A stretch of DNA of 64,000 nucleotides, from contig NZ_CP061033.1 in assembly GCF_014490575.1 (NCBI RefSeq), positions 1,984,001 to 2,048,000 of the forward strand. The letters run 5' to 3'. The position numbers were made by a program, and so were the translations under genes. The stretch comes from Corynebacterium zhongnanshanii. Lineage in GTDB: Bacteria; Actinomycetota; Actinomycetes; Mycobacteriales; Mycobacteriaceae. Below, one piece after another: positions 45,462-54,475 of this stretch (the first letter of the stretch is position 1; every line of letters starts with the position of its first letter). The notes beneath the pieces were generated by a model. It did not search any database. It saw only the letters and a list, made by a program, of their open reading frames with translations, and was not told the DNA's origin.

Positions 45462-46640
45462 TCAGGATTCTCCGTGAGCCGCGACGTAGCTGTCACGGGC
45501 AAAAAAGGCTCCGATAAGGACCATCACGACAACGCCCAGTGCCATGTACACTCCAGCGCTTTCCAGCCCCTGTGCATCAATGAGGAATCCTCCGGCGAGT
45601 GGAACGATGCTGGCACTGGCGTAGGTGCCGAGACTCAAGACCGCCGTGGCTCCCGGAACATTGTCTGGTGTCACTTCTTGGTGAATCAATCCAAAGCTGC
45701 CGAGGTTACTGATTCCCTGTCCAGCACCCATCAAGATTGCGCTCAGGATGAGGATAGGAAGGTTATGGCTGGTGACCGCGAAAGCGAAGGAGATCATAGC
45801 CAGCACGATGAGCCCCAAAGAGAGGCGAATGTGCGCCATGCTCCGAAGCTTACGAACCATCGATTGTGCAATTGGGCTCATCGCGTACATTCCACCGGCC
45901 ATCAGTCCTGCGCCTAGTGGACCCGTGGGTCCGCCGAGCCCCATCAGGAGGGTGGGGGATAGCGCCAAGACAATCGCAGCGGCGGTCATGCCTGGGCTGA
46001 ACGCACCAAGGCCCGCGGCAATCGTCCTCACACTCTTGGATCCCAGGCCGCTAAACGGCAACCAGGATGTGACCTTTTCGCGAGTGGTTTCTGGCTCCGT
46101 TGTGATCAAAAGCAGAGACAAGGCCAGCAGGGCGGCCATGAGTACAAACACAGTCTTTGTGGGCCATGGCAACCATTGAGCAATAAATCCGGCGAATAGT
46201 GGTCCTCCGGCCAAACCAATGGCGATACCCATCGTCGCAATAAAGGTTGCTTTAGCCTTTTCAGCACTATCAGCCATGGCCTGAACAGCACTAGGCCCAT
46301 GCACCAAAATCAGACCTGAGCACAACCCGGTGAGCACTCGAGCCACTAACAGCAGCGCGATATTCACGCCGAAAACATAGAAGGCACAAGAAAGAATCCC
46401 CAAGACGCAGGCCAGGATCTGCGTTGTACGCCGTCCCCACAAGCGGCCCAGACTCGGCGCAAGGAGAAATGCCGGTGCCAAGCCGCCTAAATACATGACG
46501 AAGATCAGTGTCAGCATGCCCGAGGAAAAGCCGATATCCTGCCGCCACAGCTCCATAAGCGGAGTTGCAAGATTTGGCAGCATAAATGCAGCAACCAGGG
46601 GCAGGGCATAGATGCTTAAAGGAAGTCTGCGATCATTCAT
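45462..46640 (-). CDS. MFS transporter
   Basis: The 392-residue protein has twelve predicted transmembrane helices and the MFS loop signature LGRLWGRRTTQIL between helices 2 and 3. It resembles the DHA1/sugar-aromatic importer-exporter group. It is the first gene of the MFS-hydroxylase-thioesterase-dehydrogenase-aceB run, and is divergent from the CGNR regulator across a 37-bp gap that contains a perfect dyad. Uptake of the pathway substrate is the simplest reading; drug efflux is an alternative. Confidence 0.9.
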   Translation of the reverse strand: MNDRRLPLSIYALPLVAAFMLPNLATPLMELWRQDIGFSSGMLTLIFVMYLGGLAPAFLLAPSLGRLWGRRTTQILACVLGILSCAFYVFGVNIALLLVARVLTGLCSGLILVHGPSAVQAMADSAEKAKATFIATMGIAIGLAGGPLFAGFIAQWLPWPTKTVFVLMAALLALSLLLITTEPETTREKVTSWLPFSGLGSKSVRTIAAGLGAFSPGMTAAAIVLALSPTLLMGLGGPTGPLGAGLMAGGMYAMSPIAQSMVRKLRSMAHIRLSLGLIVLAMISFAFAVTSHNLPILILSAILMGAGQGISNLGSFGLIHQEVTPDNVPGATAVLSLGTYASASIVPLAGGFLIDAQGLESAGVYMALGVVVMVLIGAFFARDSYVAAHGES

Positions 46641-46649
46641 ACCTCAACA

Positions 46650-46670
46650 CTAACCCCCTCAAGGGGTTAG
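46650..46670. promoter_or_regulatory. Operator-like dyad between the MFS and CGNR genes
   Basis: CTAACCCC and GGGGTTAG are perfect 8-bp arms around a CTCAA spacer. The dyad lies 10 bp from the MFS start and 8 bp from the CGNR start, so one bound protein could control both promoters. Confidence 0.6.
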
Positions 46671-46677
46671 TTCAAGC

Positions 46678-47343
46678 ATGTACACTGAACTTATGAGCAA
46701 CACGGCTGCCACAGCATCGCAGGAGTTGGACTTTGTTTTTCACGGAGCGCGCCCCAGCCTGGACTTCGCAAACACACTTCGGAGACGAAAAGACCCCCTC
46801 TACCTCACTGTGGATCTACTGCATGATGACCCAAGCCAGGACCCGTCCAGCCTCGCTCGCTGGATCGAGGCATGCCGAGACAACACAGCGTGGGGTAAAA
46901 CTCTCCCCGGACTTCAGCACAACACGCCGTGCCCCTCATTCAATGAGATCGAACAGCTTCGACAATCAATTTTTGACCTCGCCGAAGCGACCTTAAGCAG
47001 CGGCGAACTAGTAGACCCCGCCCGTGCGAAGAACGCCGTTGACACTCTGAACACGTGGGCGCAGCACCAACCACAGCCTCAGCTGGATACCTTAGCGGAC
47101 TCACGCACCTTCCGACTGCGGTCCAATATGACCCTCAAGGAAGTCCTGGGCTTCGTCGCCCGCGATGCCATTGAGCTTTTCGGAACATCTGACATAGAAC
47201 GGCTTAAGGAGTGCGCGCACGAACGCTGCGGAATCCTGTTCGAGGATCGTTCCCAAGGCCGTAGACGACAATGGTGCTCCATGAAAAAATGCGGCAACCG
47301 CACGAAAGCAAACCGCTTTAGTCAAAACAAACGAACCCCCTAG
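46678..47343 (+). CDS. CGNR zinc-finger (ABATE domain) transcriptional regulator
   Basis: The 221-residue protein has the N-terminal ABATE domain (GARPSLDFANTLRRR) and a C-terminal CGNR zinc finger: C-x4-CG..LF.D.S (HERCGILFEDRS), then RRRQWCSMKKCGNRTKANRF. The family regulates catabolic operons in actinobacteria. The start is ATG 46678 or ATG 46693; neither has a clear ribosome-binding site, so a leaderless mRNA is possible. It is divergent from the MFS operon and probably its local regulator. Its 3' end is duplicated at 48540-48652. Confidence 0.88.
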   Translation: MYTELMSNTAATASQELDFVFHGARPSLDFANTLRRRKDPLYLTVDLLHDDPSQDPSSLARWIEACRDNTAWGKTLPGLQHNTPCPSFNEIEQLRQSIFDLAEATLSSGELVDPARAKNAVDTLNTWAQHQPQPQLDTLADSRTFRLRSNMTLKEVLGFVARDAIELFGTSDIERLKECAHERCGILFEDRSQGRRRQWCSMKKCGNRTKANRFSQNKRTP

Positions 47344-47376
47344 CCTCCGCTCATAACGGACGCCAGGGGGTTTCGT
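47331..47376. terminator. Bidirectional terminator after the CGNR gene
   Basis: ACGAACCCCCT pairs with AGGGGGTTTCGT around a loop of about 23 nt. It sits between the CGNR stop and the truncated aceB end. Confidence 0.75.
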
Positions 47377-47397
47377 TCAATGAAGCTTGTCTAGAGC

Positions 47398-47504
47398 TTA
47401 GGCGATGTTGTTCTTGGCCTTAAACTCCAAACGACGAGCATGCAAAATCGGCTCAGTATAACCAGACGGCGACTGCTCACCCTTCAAAATCAAATCCTTC
47501 GCAG
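47398..47504 (-). pseudogene. Truncated aceB 3' fragment
   Basis: The reverse strand encodes the final 35 or so codons of malate synthase (ending KAKNNIA, stop at 47398-47400), identical to copies 1 and 2 over this stretch. Homology ends sharply at 47504, where unrelated sequence begins. It has no start and cannot make an enzyme. Confidence 0.92.
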
Positions 47505-47839
47505 ATGGAAACGAAATTCCGGGGCGGCAGGATTCACCACTGGAGTTGAGCTCCAGCAGTATCACCTCTACTGGATAGACCTACGCCCGCTACTTAATAC
47601 CTCTACGTAACACCAGAGGAGCTCCGCCGAGAGATGAGCGAGAAGCACAGCCGTGCACGGACAGCAGTGGCGATAGCATTTACGGAAGGCTACGGCCGAG
47701 GACATTTAATGTGAATGCGTCGACACACTTTAAGTCAGCGGGTGCTGGCTTGAGTGCGGGTCATCAATTCAGAATGAATCAGAGACGTGGCCCCGATCAG
47801 GATGCAACTTTTCTACCTCGCAGACCCTTTTAAATAGGG
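47505..47839. other. Non-coding stretch of the insert
   Basis: These 335 bp follow the truncated aceB fragment. I see no open frame with coding character, no RNA gene and no clear repeat. It is probably remnant mobile or phage DNA. Confidence 0.5.
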
Positions 47840-48064
47840 TCATGATTTCCTTGTTTGGCGCTCAAGGAAACCTGAAGGAAGGATCAAGGAAGCATTTATA
47901 AACTCGATACCGATAACTTTACCATTTTCATCAATGTCTATCTCAATTTCCCCTTCCATCCCTTCGGTAGTTATTGCTGATATCTGGCCTTCTGGAAGGA
48001 CACCTGGCTGCGCTATAGTTAAATAGGCAGCATCAGCTTCTGGGTCATAATCAAACTTCATCAT
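47840..48064 (-). CDS. DUF2283 protein
   Basis: The 74-residue protein has the DUF2283 pattern: KFDYDPEADAAYLTIA, then a turn, IEIDIDENGKVIGIEFINAS and a hydrophobic end. Such small proteins of unknown function often accompany toxin-antitoxin-like or mobile loci. The start is one of two consecutive ATGs (48064 or 48061). It overlaps by 1 bp the stop of a frame reading in from 48200 (TAATG), so translational coupling to a now-truncated partner is likely. Confidence 0.8.
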   Translation of the reverse strand: MMKFDYDPEADAAYLTIAQPGVLPEGQISAITTEGMEGEIEIDIDENGKVIGIEFINASLILPSGFLERQTRKS

Positions 48065-48200
48065 TAGACTTTTGTAACAGTAATCACATTTCCGGTTGCG
48101 TCCGCTAGCGTGGCGTATCTGTAACCCACGTTAAGCCACAAGGCGGTACACACGGGAACCATCCTATAGACTCCATCGCCTATCTCGAAGAATTGTGCAC
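48064..48200 (-). pseudogene. C-terminal remnant of a gene coupled to DUF2283
   Basis: An open reverse frame reads GDGVYRMVPVCTALWLN and VGYRYATLADATGN, ending ITVTKV at a stop that overlaps the DUF2283 start. It has no start of its own and merges near 48200 into transposase-derived sequence. DUF2283 genes may be paired with a small partner; the identity of this one is unknown. Confidence 0.45.
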
Positions 48201-48539
48201 CCAAGTCTCCCCGACCTGATGCGACAGATGCTTCGAGACTTCATCAACCAGATCCTGTCCACCCGCAGGGCGAACGACATGGTAGCCGCACTCGACATCA
48301 ACAGCTTCTCAAAATCCCAGGTCTCAGACATGGCCAAAGAACTCGGGACCATGGTCGACGAGTTCCGAACTAGACCCATGGATTCTGGCCCGTACTACTA
48401 CCTGTCCTGTGACGCGCTGACCATGAACGTCCGTGAAGGTGGCCGGGTGGTGAAAACCAGCGTGCGTGTTGCTACTAGCGCCAACAATGATGGGTATCTC
48501 CAACTTCTGGGCATGCAGGTAGCCACGTCAGAATCCGTT
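48195..48539 (+). pseudogene. Decayed IS256/Mutator-family transposase
   Basis: The frame has the family's early LRDFINQILST segment fused, by an internal deletion, to the middle of the catalytic domain: INSFSKSQVSDMAKEL, TMVDEFRTRPMDSGPYYYLSCDALT (with a DDE Asp) and VREGGRVVKTSVRVATSANNDGY, then LLGMQVATSESVE. It then runs abruptly at 48540 into the duplicated CGNR 3' end. Neither inverted terminal repeats nor the C-terminal catalytic Glu are present, so it is inactive. Confidence 0.85.
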
Positions 48540-48813
48540 GAATCCTGTTCGAGGATCGTTCCCAAGGCCGTAGACGACAATGGTGCTCCATGAAAAAATG
48601 CGGCAACCGCACGAAAGCAAACCGCTTCAGCCAAAACAAACGAACCCCCTAGTCTCCGCTCATAACGGACACCTGGGGGTTTCGTTCAATGAAGCTTGTC
48701 TAAAGCTTAGGCGATGTTGTTCTTGGCCTTAAACTCCAAACGACGAGCATGCAAAATCGGCTCAGTATAACCAGACGGCGACTGCTCACCCTTCAAAATC
48801 AAATCCTTCGCAG
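48540..48813. repeat. 274-bp direct repeat, copy B
   Basis: This matches 47231-47504. It carries a partial CGNR 3' end (48540-48652, a pseudogene fragment in the + direction), a copy of the terminator at about 48640-48685, and the start of the intact aceB copy 2 3' end. Confidence 0.92.
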
Positions 48814-50929
48814 CCTGAAACGCCACAGAAGAATCAAAATCAGGCGCCATATCACGATACGCAGCATCCCCAGCATTCTGACCATCAACCTTCACAGCCA
48901 TACGCTCCAAAGCATCAACAATCTGCTCCTCAGACACCACACCATGCTTACGCCAGTTCGCCAACAACTGCGAAGAAATACGCAACGTCGCACGATCCTC
49001 CATCAAATCCACATCATGAATATCCGGCACCTTCGAGCAACCAACACCCTGCTCAACCCAACGCACCACATAACCCAAAATGGACTGACAGTTGTTATCC
49101 AACTCCTCCTGAACCTCAGCCTCAGACCACGTCGCAGAACCCTCACCCACAGCAGCACCAGCCACAGGAACCGTCAAAATCTTACCCAAAGAATCCCGAC
49201 GACCCTGCTCACGCAACTGCTCCTGCACAGCAAACACATCCACCTCGTGATAATGCGTCGCATGCAACGTCGCACCCGTAGGAGAAGGAACCCACGCAGT
49301 CGTCGCACCAGCCTTCGGCTGACCCACCTTCTGCTCCAACATCTCAGCCATCAACTCAGTCATAGCCCACATACCCTTACCAATCTGAGCCTTACCAGGC
49401 AGAGCATGAGCCAAACCAGCATCCACATTGTTGTCCTCATACGCCAACATCCACGCAGAAGACTTCATATCACCCTTACGAATCATCGGACCCGCAACCA
49501 TCGACGTATGAATCTCATCACCCGTACGATCCAAGAAACCAGTATTAATAAACGCCAAACGGTTCTTCACCGCAGCAATACACGCATCCAAGTTCGCCGT
49601 CGTACGACGCTCCTCATCCATCACACCCACCTTCAAGGTGTAACGCTCCAACCCAAACAAATCCTCAATCGCGTTAAACAAATCATCCGTAAACGCAACC
49701 TCCTCAGGACCATGCTGCTTAGGCTTGACAATGTAAATCGAACCATTACGAGAATTCCGACGCTCATTATCCTCAGCCAGACCAGGAATCGCAGCAGCGG
49801 TGGTGATCACACCATCCATAATGCCCTCGAAAATCTCCTCACCATCCTGATCCAAAATCGCCGGATTCTGCATCAAATGACCCACATTACGCACAAACAA
49901 CAACGAACGACCATGCAAACGCACCTCATCACCATCACGACCCGTGTAAATACGGTCGTCGTTGAGCTTACGGGTGAAGGTCTTGCCGTTCTTCTCCAGC
50001 TTCTCCTCCAGGGTGCCGGCGTTCAGACCAAACCAGTTGCGGTAGCCCAAGGTCTTATCGGTGGCATCCACAGCGGCAACGGAGTCCTCGAAGTCGATAA
50101 TCGTGGACACAGCGGACTCCAGGATGATGTCCTTTACGCCGGCCTTGTCAGTAGAGCCGACGGGGGACTCAGGATCAATCTGGATGTCAATGTACAAACC
50201 ATTGTTACGCAGCAAAATGCTGGATGGGTCAGCCACATCCCCGGCGTAACCCACATACGCCTCAGGAGCCTTCAAACCAACCTGAGCACCATCAACCTCA
50301 GCAACAAACTCACCGGACTCCACCGAGTACTTCGTCACATCAGCGTGAGAACCCTCCGCCAGCGGCACAGCACGGTCCAAAAAGTCACGAGCCCACGCAA
50401 TGACCTTGTCACCACGAACCTTGTTGTAGCCCGTGCCCTTTTCAGCACCGCCCTCTTCAGAAATAGCGTTCGTGCCGTACAACGCGTCATACAGGGAACC
50501 CCACCGAGCGTTGGCAGCATTCAGAGCAAAGCGGGCGTTCAGAACTGGAACCACCAGCTGTGGGCCGTTGGTTTCAGCGATCTCCGGATCGATGTTCTGC
50601 GTCTGGATCTCAAAGTCACCCGGCTCATCCACCAGGTAACCAATCTCCTTCAAAAACGCCGTGTACTTCTCAGCATCCTGCTCACCAGGATTCTCCGCGT
50701 ACCACTTATCCAACGTGGCCTGGAACTCATCACGCTTCGCCAACAACTGCTTGTTACGAGGACCAAACTCCGCAACAATCTTGCCAAAACCATCCCAGAA
50801 AGCACTCTGATCAGACTCTGAGGACTTGCCAATTGCTGGCAGTACTTCGTTATTGACGAAATCGTACAGAGTCTTGGCGACTTGAAGGCCGCCGGCAGAA
50901 ACGCGCTCGGTCTGCTGGGTAGAGGTCAT
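48707..50929 (-). CDS. aceB: Malate synthase G, copy 2
   Basis: The 740-residue enzyme has the same catalytic sequences as copy 1. It is divergent from aceA, the normal corynebacterial arrangement, so this locus is probably the ancestral one. AAGGAG precedes ATG 50929 ([10 protein letters not shown]); the open frame upstream to 51031 lies in the promoter region. The N-terminal 45 codons and the tract about 49967-50150 use C/G-ending codons like neighbouring genes, while the rest has T-ending codons and is nearly identical to copy 1. This points to gene conversion or recombination with a transferred aceB. Confidence 0.96.
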   Translation of the reverse strand: MTSTQQTERVSAGGLQVAKTLYDFVNNEVLPAIGKSSESDQSAFWDGFGKIVAEFGPRNKQLLAKRDEFQATLDKWYAENPGEQDAEKYTAFLKEIGYLVDEPGDFEIQTQNIDPEIAETNGPQLVVPVLNARFALNAANARWGSLYDALYGTNAISEEGGAEKGTGYNKVRGDKVIAWARDFLDRAVPLAEGSHADVTKYSVESGEFVAEVDGAQVGLKAPEAYVGYAGDVADPSSILLRNNGLYIDIQIDPESPVGSTDKAGVKDIILESAVSTIIDFEDSVAAVDATDKTLGYRNWFGLNAGTLEEKLEKNGKTFTRKLNDDRIYTGRDGDEVRLHGRSLLFVRNVGHLMQNPAILDQDGEEIFEGIMDGVITTAAAIPGLAEDNERRNSRNGSIYIVKPKQHGPEEVAFTDDLFNAIEDLFGLERYTLKVGVMDEERRTTANLDACIAAVKNRLAFINTGFLDRTGDEIHTSMVAGPMIRKGDMKSSAWMLAYEDNNVDAGLAHALPGKAQIGKGMWAMTELMAEMLEQKVGQPKAGATTAWVPSPTGATLHATHYHEVDVFAVQEQLREQGRRDSLGKILTVPVAGAAVGEGSATWSEAEVQEELDNNCQSILGYVVRWVEQGVGCSKVPDIHDVDLMEDRATLRISSQLLANWRKHGVVSEEQIVDALERMAVKVDGQNAGDAAYRDMAPDFDSSVAFQAAKDLILKGEQSPSGYTEPILHARRLEFKAKNNIA

Positions 50930-51317
50930 GGTGACTCCTTCATCTCTGGGAAACTTACTCTCTTTAGAGTAGGTGACGGCAGTCACGTTCGGCATGCCCT
51001 TGGCTCTACTGGGCCCCATAATCACCCCCACCCCGGGCTAATCTCAGCGCGTTTTGGGGGTAATGAGTGGACAGCTGATTACACCCTGCGGGGGCGTCTC
51101 TGAAAACCATTGTCCCAGTAAGATCGGCACCTTGGGCATGCCAAGAGATACTGACATTCATAAGTACGCCTGGCATTTTCCAGCGTGTCAGCAGCGGATT
51201 TCTCCCACCCCCACCGCATTTACGCGGATTATCGAAGCATTGACCACGTGGCACAGGTTGGTAAGCTTTGTAAGCGACACCTCAGTCACCTCATTGAGTT
51301 AAGGAAGTGAACACTCT
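50930..51317. promoter_or_regulatory. aceB/aceA divergent promoter region
   Basis: This 388-bp gap contains no gene I can support. G-runs fitting the RamA-type box (A/C-G4-6-T/C) occur as ACCCCG on the forward strand near 51030-51035 and as GGGGGT near 51056-51061. RamA/RamB/GlxR control of this region is known from C. glutamicum; I did not find a clean GlxR site here. Confidence 0.4.
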
Positions 51318-52613
51318 ATGTCTAACGTAGGCAAGGCACGTACCGCTGCAGAGATCCAGAAGGATTGGGACGAGAACCCACGCTGGGCCAACGTCAAGCG
51401 CGATTACACTGCAGAGCAGGTTGCCGAGCTGCAGGGAACCGTTGTTGAGGAGCACACCCTGGCACGCCGCGGCGCTGAGATCCTGTGGGACGCAGTCAAC
51501 AAGGGCGACGACTCCTACATCAACGCTCTGGGCGCTCTGACCGGTAACCAGGCTGTTCAGCAGGTCCGTGCAGGCCTGAAGGCTGTGTACCTGTCCGGTT
51601 GGCAGGTTGCTGGTGACGCTAACCTCTCCGGCCACACCTACCCAGACCAGTCCCTGTACCCAGCAAACTCCGTTCCATCTGTTGTTCAGCGCATCAACAA
51701 CGCGCTGTCCCGTGCAGATGAGATCGCTCGCGTTGAGGGCGATGACTCCGTTGAGAACTGGCTGGTTCCAATCGTTGCCGACGGTGAGGCCGGCTTCGGT
51801 GGTGCACTGAACGTTTACGAGCTGCAGAAGGCCATGATCAAGGCCGGCGCTGCTGGTACCCACTGGGAGGACCAGCTGGCTTCCGAGAAGAAGTGTGGCC
51901 ACCTGGGTGGTAAGGTTCTGATCCCAACCCAGCAGCACGTTCGTACCCTGAACTCCGCTCGCCTGGCTGCTGACGTTTCCAACACCCCAACCCTGGTTGT
52001 TGCACGTACCGACGCCGAGGCTGCTACCCTGCTGACCTCCGACGTTGACGAGCGTGACCGTCCATTCCTGACCGGCGGCCGCACCTCCGAGGGCTTCTAC
52101 AACGTTCAGAACGGCATCGAGCCTTGCATCGCACGCGCGAAGGCATACGCTCCATACGCTGACCTGATCTGGATGGAGACCGGCACCCCTGACCTGGAGC
52201 TGGCTAAGAAGTTCTCCGAGGCTGTTCGCTCTGAGTTCCCAGACCAGCTGCTGGCCTACAACTGCTCCCCATCCTTCAACTGGTCCGCACACCTGGAGGA
52301 CGAGGAGATCGCCAAGTTCCAGAACGAGCTGGGCGCAATGGGCTTCAAGTTCCAGTTCATCACCCTGGCTGGCTTCCACTCCCTCAACTACTCCATGTTC
52401 GACCTGGCTCACGGCTACGCACGTCGCCAGATGTCCGCATTCGTGGAGCTGCAGAACAAGGAGTTCAAGGCTGCCGAGGAGCGCGGCTTCACCGCTGTGA
52501 AGCACCAGCGCGAGGTTGGTGCAGGATACTTCGACAAGATCGCCACCACCGTGGATCCAAACTCCTCCACCACCGCTCTGAAGGGCTCCACCGAGGAAGG
52601 CCAGTTCCACTAA
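51318..52613 (+). CDS. aceA: Isocitrate lyase
   Basis: AceA splits isocitrate to glyoxylate and succinate. The 431-residue enzyme shows the catalytic Cys motif [10 protein letters not shown], the metal-site region [23 protein letters not shown], and [19 protein letters not shown] precedes the ATG at a longer spacing than usual. Codon use is strongly biased to optimal C/G codons, as in highly expressed genes. It pairs with aceB copy 2 across a shared promoter region and is followed by a strong terminator. Confidence 0.97.
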   Translation: MSNVGKARTAAEIQKDWDENPRWANVKRDYTAEQVAELQGTVVEEHTLARRGAEILWDAVNKGDDSYINALGALTGNQAVQQVRAGLKAVYLSGWQVAGDANLSGHTYPDQSLYPANSVPSVVQRINNALSRADEIARVEGDDSVENWLVPIVADGEAGFGGALNVYELQKAMIKAGAAGTHWEDQLASEKKCGHLGGKVLIPTQQHVRTLNSARLAADVSNTPTLVVARTDAEAATLLTSDVDERDRPFLTGGRTSEGFYNVQNGIEPCIARAKAYAPYADLIWMETGTPDLELAKKFSEAVRSEFPDQLLAYNCSPSFNWSAHLEDEEIAKFQNELGAMGFKFQFITLAGFHSLNYSMFDLAHGYARRQMSAFVELQNKEFKAAEERGFTAVKHQREVGAGYFDKIATTVDPNSSTTALKGSTEEGQFH

Positions 52614-52691
52614 GAACTGCCTAGCCCCTCATCGTTAGGCTCTACCCGGCCACAGGCCGAGGCGAGAGCGTAACGGGAGAGCTCTTAAACA

Positions 52692-52740
52692 GGCGCCCTG
52701 CCTTGTCGAGTTGATGAGACTCGTCAGGCAGGGCGCTTCT
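52692..52740 (+). terminator. Intrinsic terminator after aceA
   Basis: GCGCCCTGCC (52693-52702) pairs with GGCAGGGCGC (52727-52736). A further TCGAG/ACTCG-type pairing lies inside the loop. CTTCT follows. It lies 80 bp after the aceA stop. Confidence 0.8.
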
Positions 52741-52791
52741 GCATGTAAAAGCCCCCTGCAGATTTGTGATGTGTCAACTATATTGGGATGT

Positions 52792-53958
52792 ATGAGCAAC
52801 CTCGAGTCCCAGCCCATCCAACGGGTCTGTACCTCCGGCGGCGAACCGGACACTCAGCGCGCCACTGAAAAACTCACCGCTGAGAGGCACACCACTGAGG
52901 GACAAACTACTAAGGGTCGCACTACGTCGACGAGCGACACCTATGCGGATGTGGAGATCATCACCCACCGGGAGGTTCCCCTCGGAGGACCTCGGGCGAT
53001 GCCGGTACGCAGGACGCTTCCCCAGAAGAAGCGATCCCTCATTGGAGCATGGTGCTTCGCAGACCACTATGGCCCCTCCGATGTGTCCTCGACGGGCGGC
53101 ATGGACGTAGCTCCCCACCCTCACACCGGATTGCAGACCGTCAGTTGGCTCTTTGAGGGGAAGATCGAACATATCGATTCCGGTGACAATCGTGGAATGG
53201 TACTGCCGGGTGAAGTGAACCTGATGACCTCCGGAGCTGGCATTTGCCACTCCGAAACTTCTCCCTCTGACGTCACAACCCTGCACGGTGTGCAGCTCTG
53301 GGTGGCACTGCCCAACAGCGTGCGCTCAACGGCACCGCGCGCCCTGGACCACTATGCACCCACGCCATGCCCTCTGGAGGGTGGCTCCGCGCTGGTCTTC
53401 ATCGGCTCCCTCGCAGGGGCCACCAGCCCCATCGAGACCCACACCCCACTCCTGGGCGCGGAACTCACGGTAGATCCCCACAGCACCATCACTCTGGACG
53501 TAGACCCTGACTTCGAACATGGACTCCTGGTCGACGAGGGCAACATCGTACTGGAAAACACTCCCATCCCCGTCTCTGCGATCGGCTACACCGGAATCGG
53601 CGCCACGCGCTTAAGAATCCGCAATGAGTCGGACTCCCCCGCGCGCCTTGTGCTTCTGGGCGGCGAGCCATTCCCCGAGGACATCGTCATGTGGTGGAAC
53701 TTCGTAGGCCGCTCCAGCGAAGAGATCACAGAGTTCCGTGATCAGTGGCAGGCCCGCACCGAGCGCTTCGGTGACGTGAAAGACTACGTAGGCCACGGGG
53801 GACCAGGCAAGAACGCGGACGGCCTCAGCTGGCTTCCCGCACCGAAGCTTCCCAACGGGGTTATTAAACCCCGCACAAACCCAGAACCCCATGCGCGTGC
53901 GAATTTGCCTGAACCGGGCGAGCGCACCGAGACAGTTACAACGAAAGAAAGCAGGTAA
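52792..53958 (+). CDS. Pirin family protein
   Basis: The 388-residue bicupin begins at ATG 52792 (MSNLESQPIQRV). After a polar Thr-rich stretch of about 45 residues comes the pirin core: the metal ligands in APHPHTGLQTVSWLFEGKIEH, the ligand His/Glu in HSETSP, and the C-terminal pirin domain with LLGGEPF. Some pirins have quercetinase activity; others act in stress or transcription. The next gene starts 6 bp after its stop, so a two-gene operon with the AhpD-like protein is likely. Confidence 0.9.
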   Translation: MSNLESQPIQRVCTSGGEPDTQRATEKLTAERHTTEGQTTKGRTTSTSDTYADVEIITHREVPLGGPRAMPVRRTLPQKKRSLIGAWCFADHYGPSDVSSTGGMDVAPHPHTGLQTVSWLFEGKIEHIDSGDNRGMVLPGEVNLMTSGAGICHSETSPSDVTTLHGVQLWVALPNSVRSTAPRALDHYAPTPCPLEGGSALVFIGSLAGATSPIETHTPLLGAELTVDPHSTITLDVDPDFEHGLLVDEGNIVLENTPIPVSAIGYTGIGATRLRIRNESDSPARLVLLGGEPFPEDIVMWWNFVGRSSEEITEFRDQWQARTERFGDVKDYVGHGGPGKNADGLSWLPAPKLPNGVIKPRTNPEPHARANLPEPGERTETVTTKESR

Positions 53959-53964
53959 AACCCT

Positions 53965-54456
53965 ATGTCCCCCACAGATCGTCCTTACCTAGACAAGAGC
54001 CAACCAGCCACCTACAAGGCAATGGTTGGGGTAACCAAGGAAGTAGGAAAGGCCAGCAAGGCTGCGGGCATCGACCGCGCGCTCAGCGAGCTCATCAACA
54101 TCCGTGTGTCCCAGATCAATGGCTGCGTGGCGTGCTTGAGTGTTCACGTCCCCGCCGCCCGACGCGCGGGAGTGTCCGCACTGAAACTGGACCTGCTTCC
54201 CGCATGGCGCGATGCGGAGGTGTTCACCGAGCGGGAGCGCGCGTGCCTCACGGTCGCTGAGGCCCTCACCGTCCCCGCCGCGGGCAGCGGAACGTTGAGC
54301 GGCCCGGCCTTAAACTCCGCACTCGCGGACGCAGCACAGGTACTTAACGACGAGGAGCTCGCCGCCGCGCAGTGGACGGCTATCGCAATCAACGCGTTCA
54401 ACCGCATTTCTATCGCCAGCGGCCACCCGCCATACACTGCCAACTACAGCGAGTAA
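53965..54456 (+). CDS. AhpD/carboxymuconolactone decarboxylase-family protein
   Basis: The 163-residue protein has the redox motif NGCVACLSVH (CxxC plus His) near residue 52 within the helical CMD fold. SELINIRVSQ precedes it, and AAQWTAIAINAFNRIS occurs near the end. AhpD-like members act as peroxidase partners or disulfide reductases. It is 6 bp downstream of the pirin gene with AAAGAAAGCAGG upstream. An oxidative-stress role is a family-based inference. Confidence 0.9.
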   Translation: MSPTDRPYLDKSQPATYKAMVGVTKEVGKASKAAGIDRALSELINIRVSQINGCVACLSVHVPAARRAGVSALKLDLLPAWRDAEVFTERERACLTVAEALTVPAAGSGTLSGPALNSALADAAQVLNDEELAAAQWTAIAINAFNRISIASGHPPYTANYSE

Positions 54457-54475
54457 CCACCAGCGGATCGTGCTT

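Larger units (their letters stand above)
47231..47504. repeat. 274-bp direct repeat, copy A
   Basis: This covers the last 113 bp of the CGNR gene, the terminator and 107 bp of an aceB 3' end. It recurs at 48540-48813 with about six substitutions. The two copies flank the 1,035-bp insert at 47505-48539. Confidence 0.92.

Noticed and set aside
48749..50821. Forward frame opposite aceB copy 2 (690 residues, Arg/His/Thr-rich)
   Set aside because: Antisense artefact; the same frame appears opposite aceB copy 1, as expected from the shared DNA.
50930..51317. GlxR (cAMP receptor) site between aceB and aceA
   Set aside because: No TGTGA-N6-TCACA match could be found by eye in this gap.
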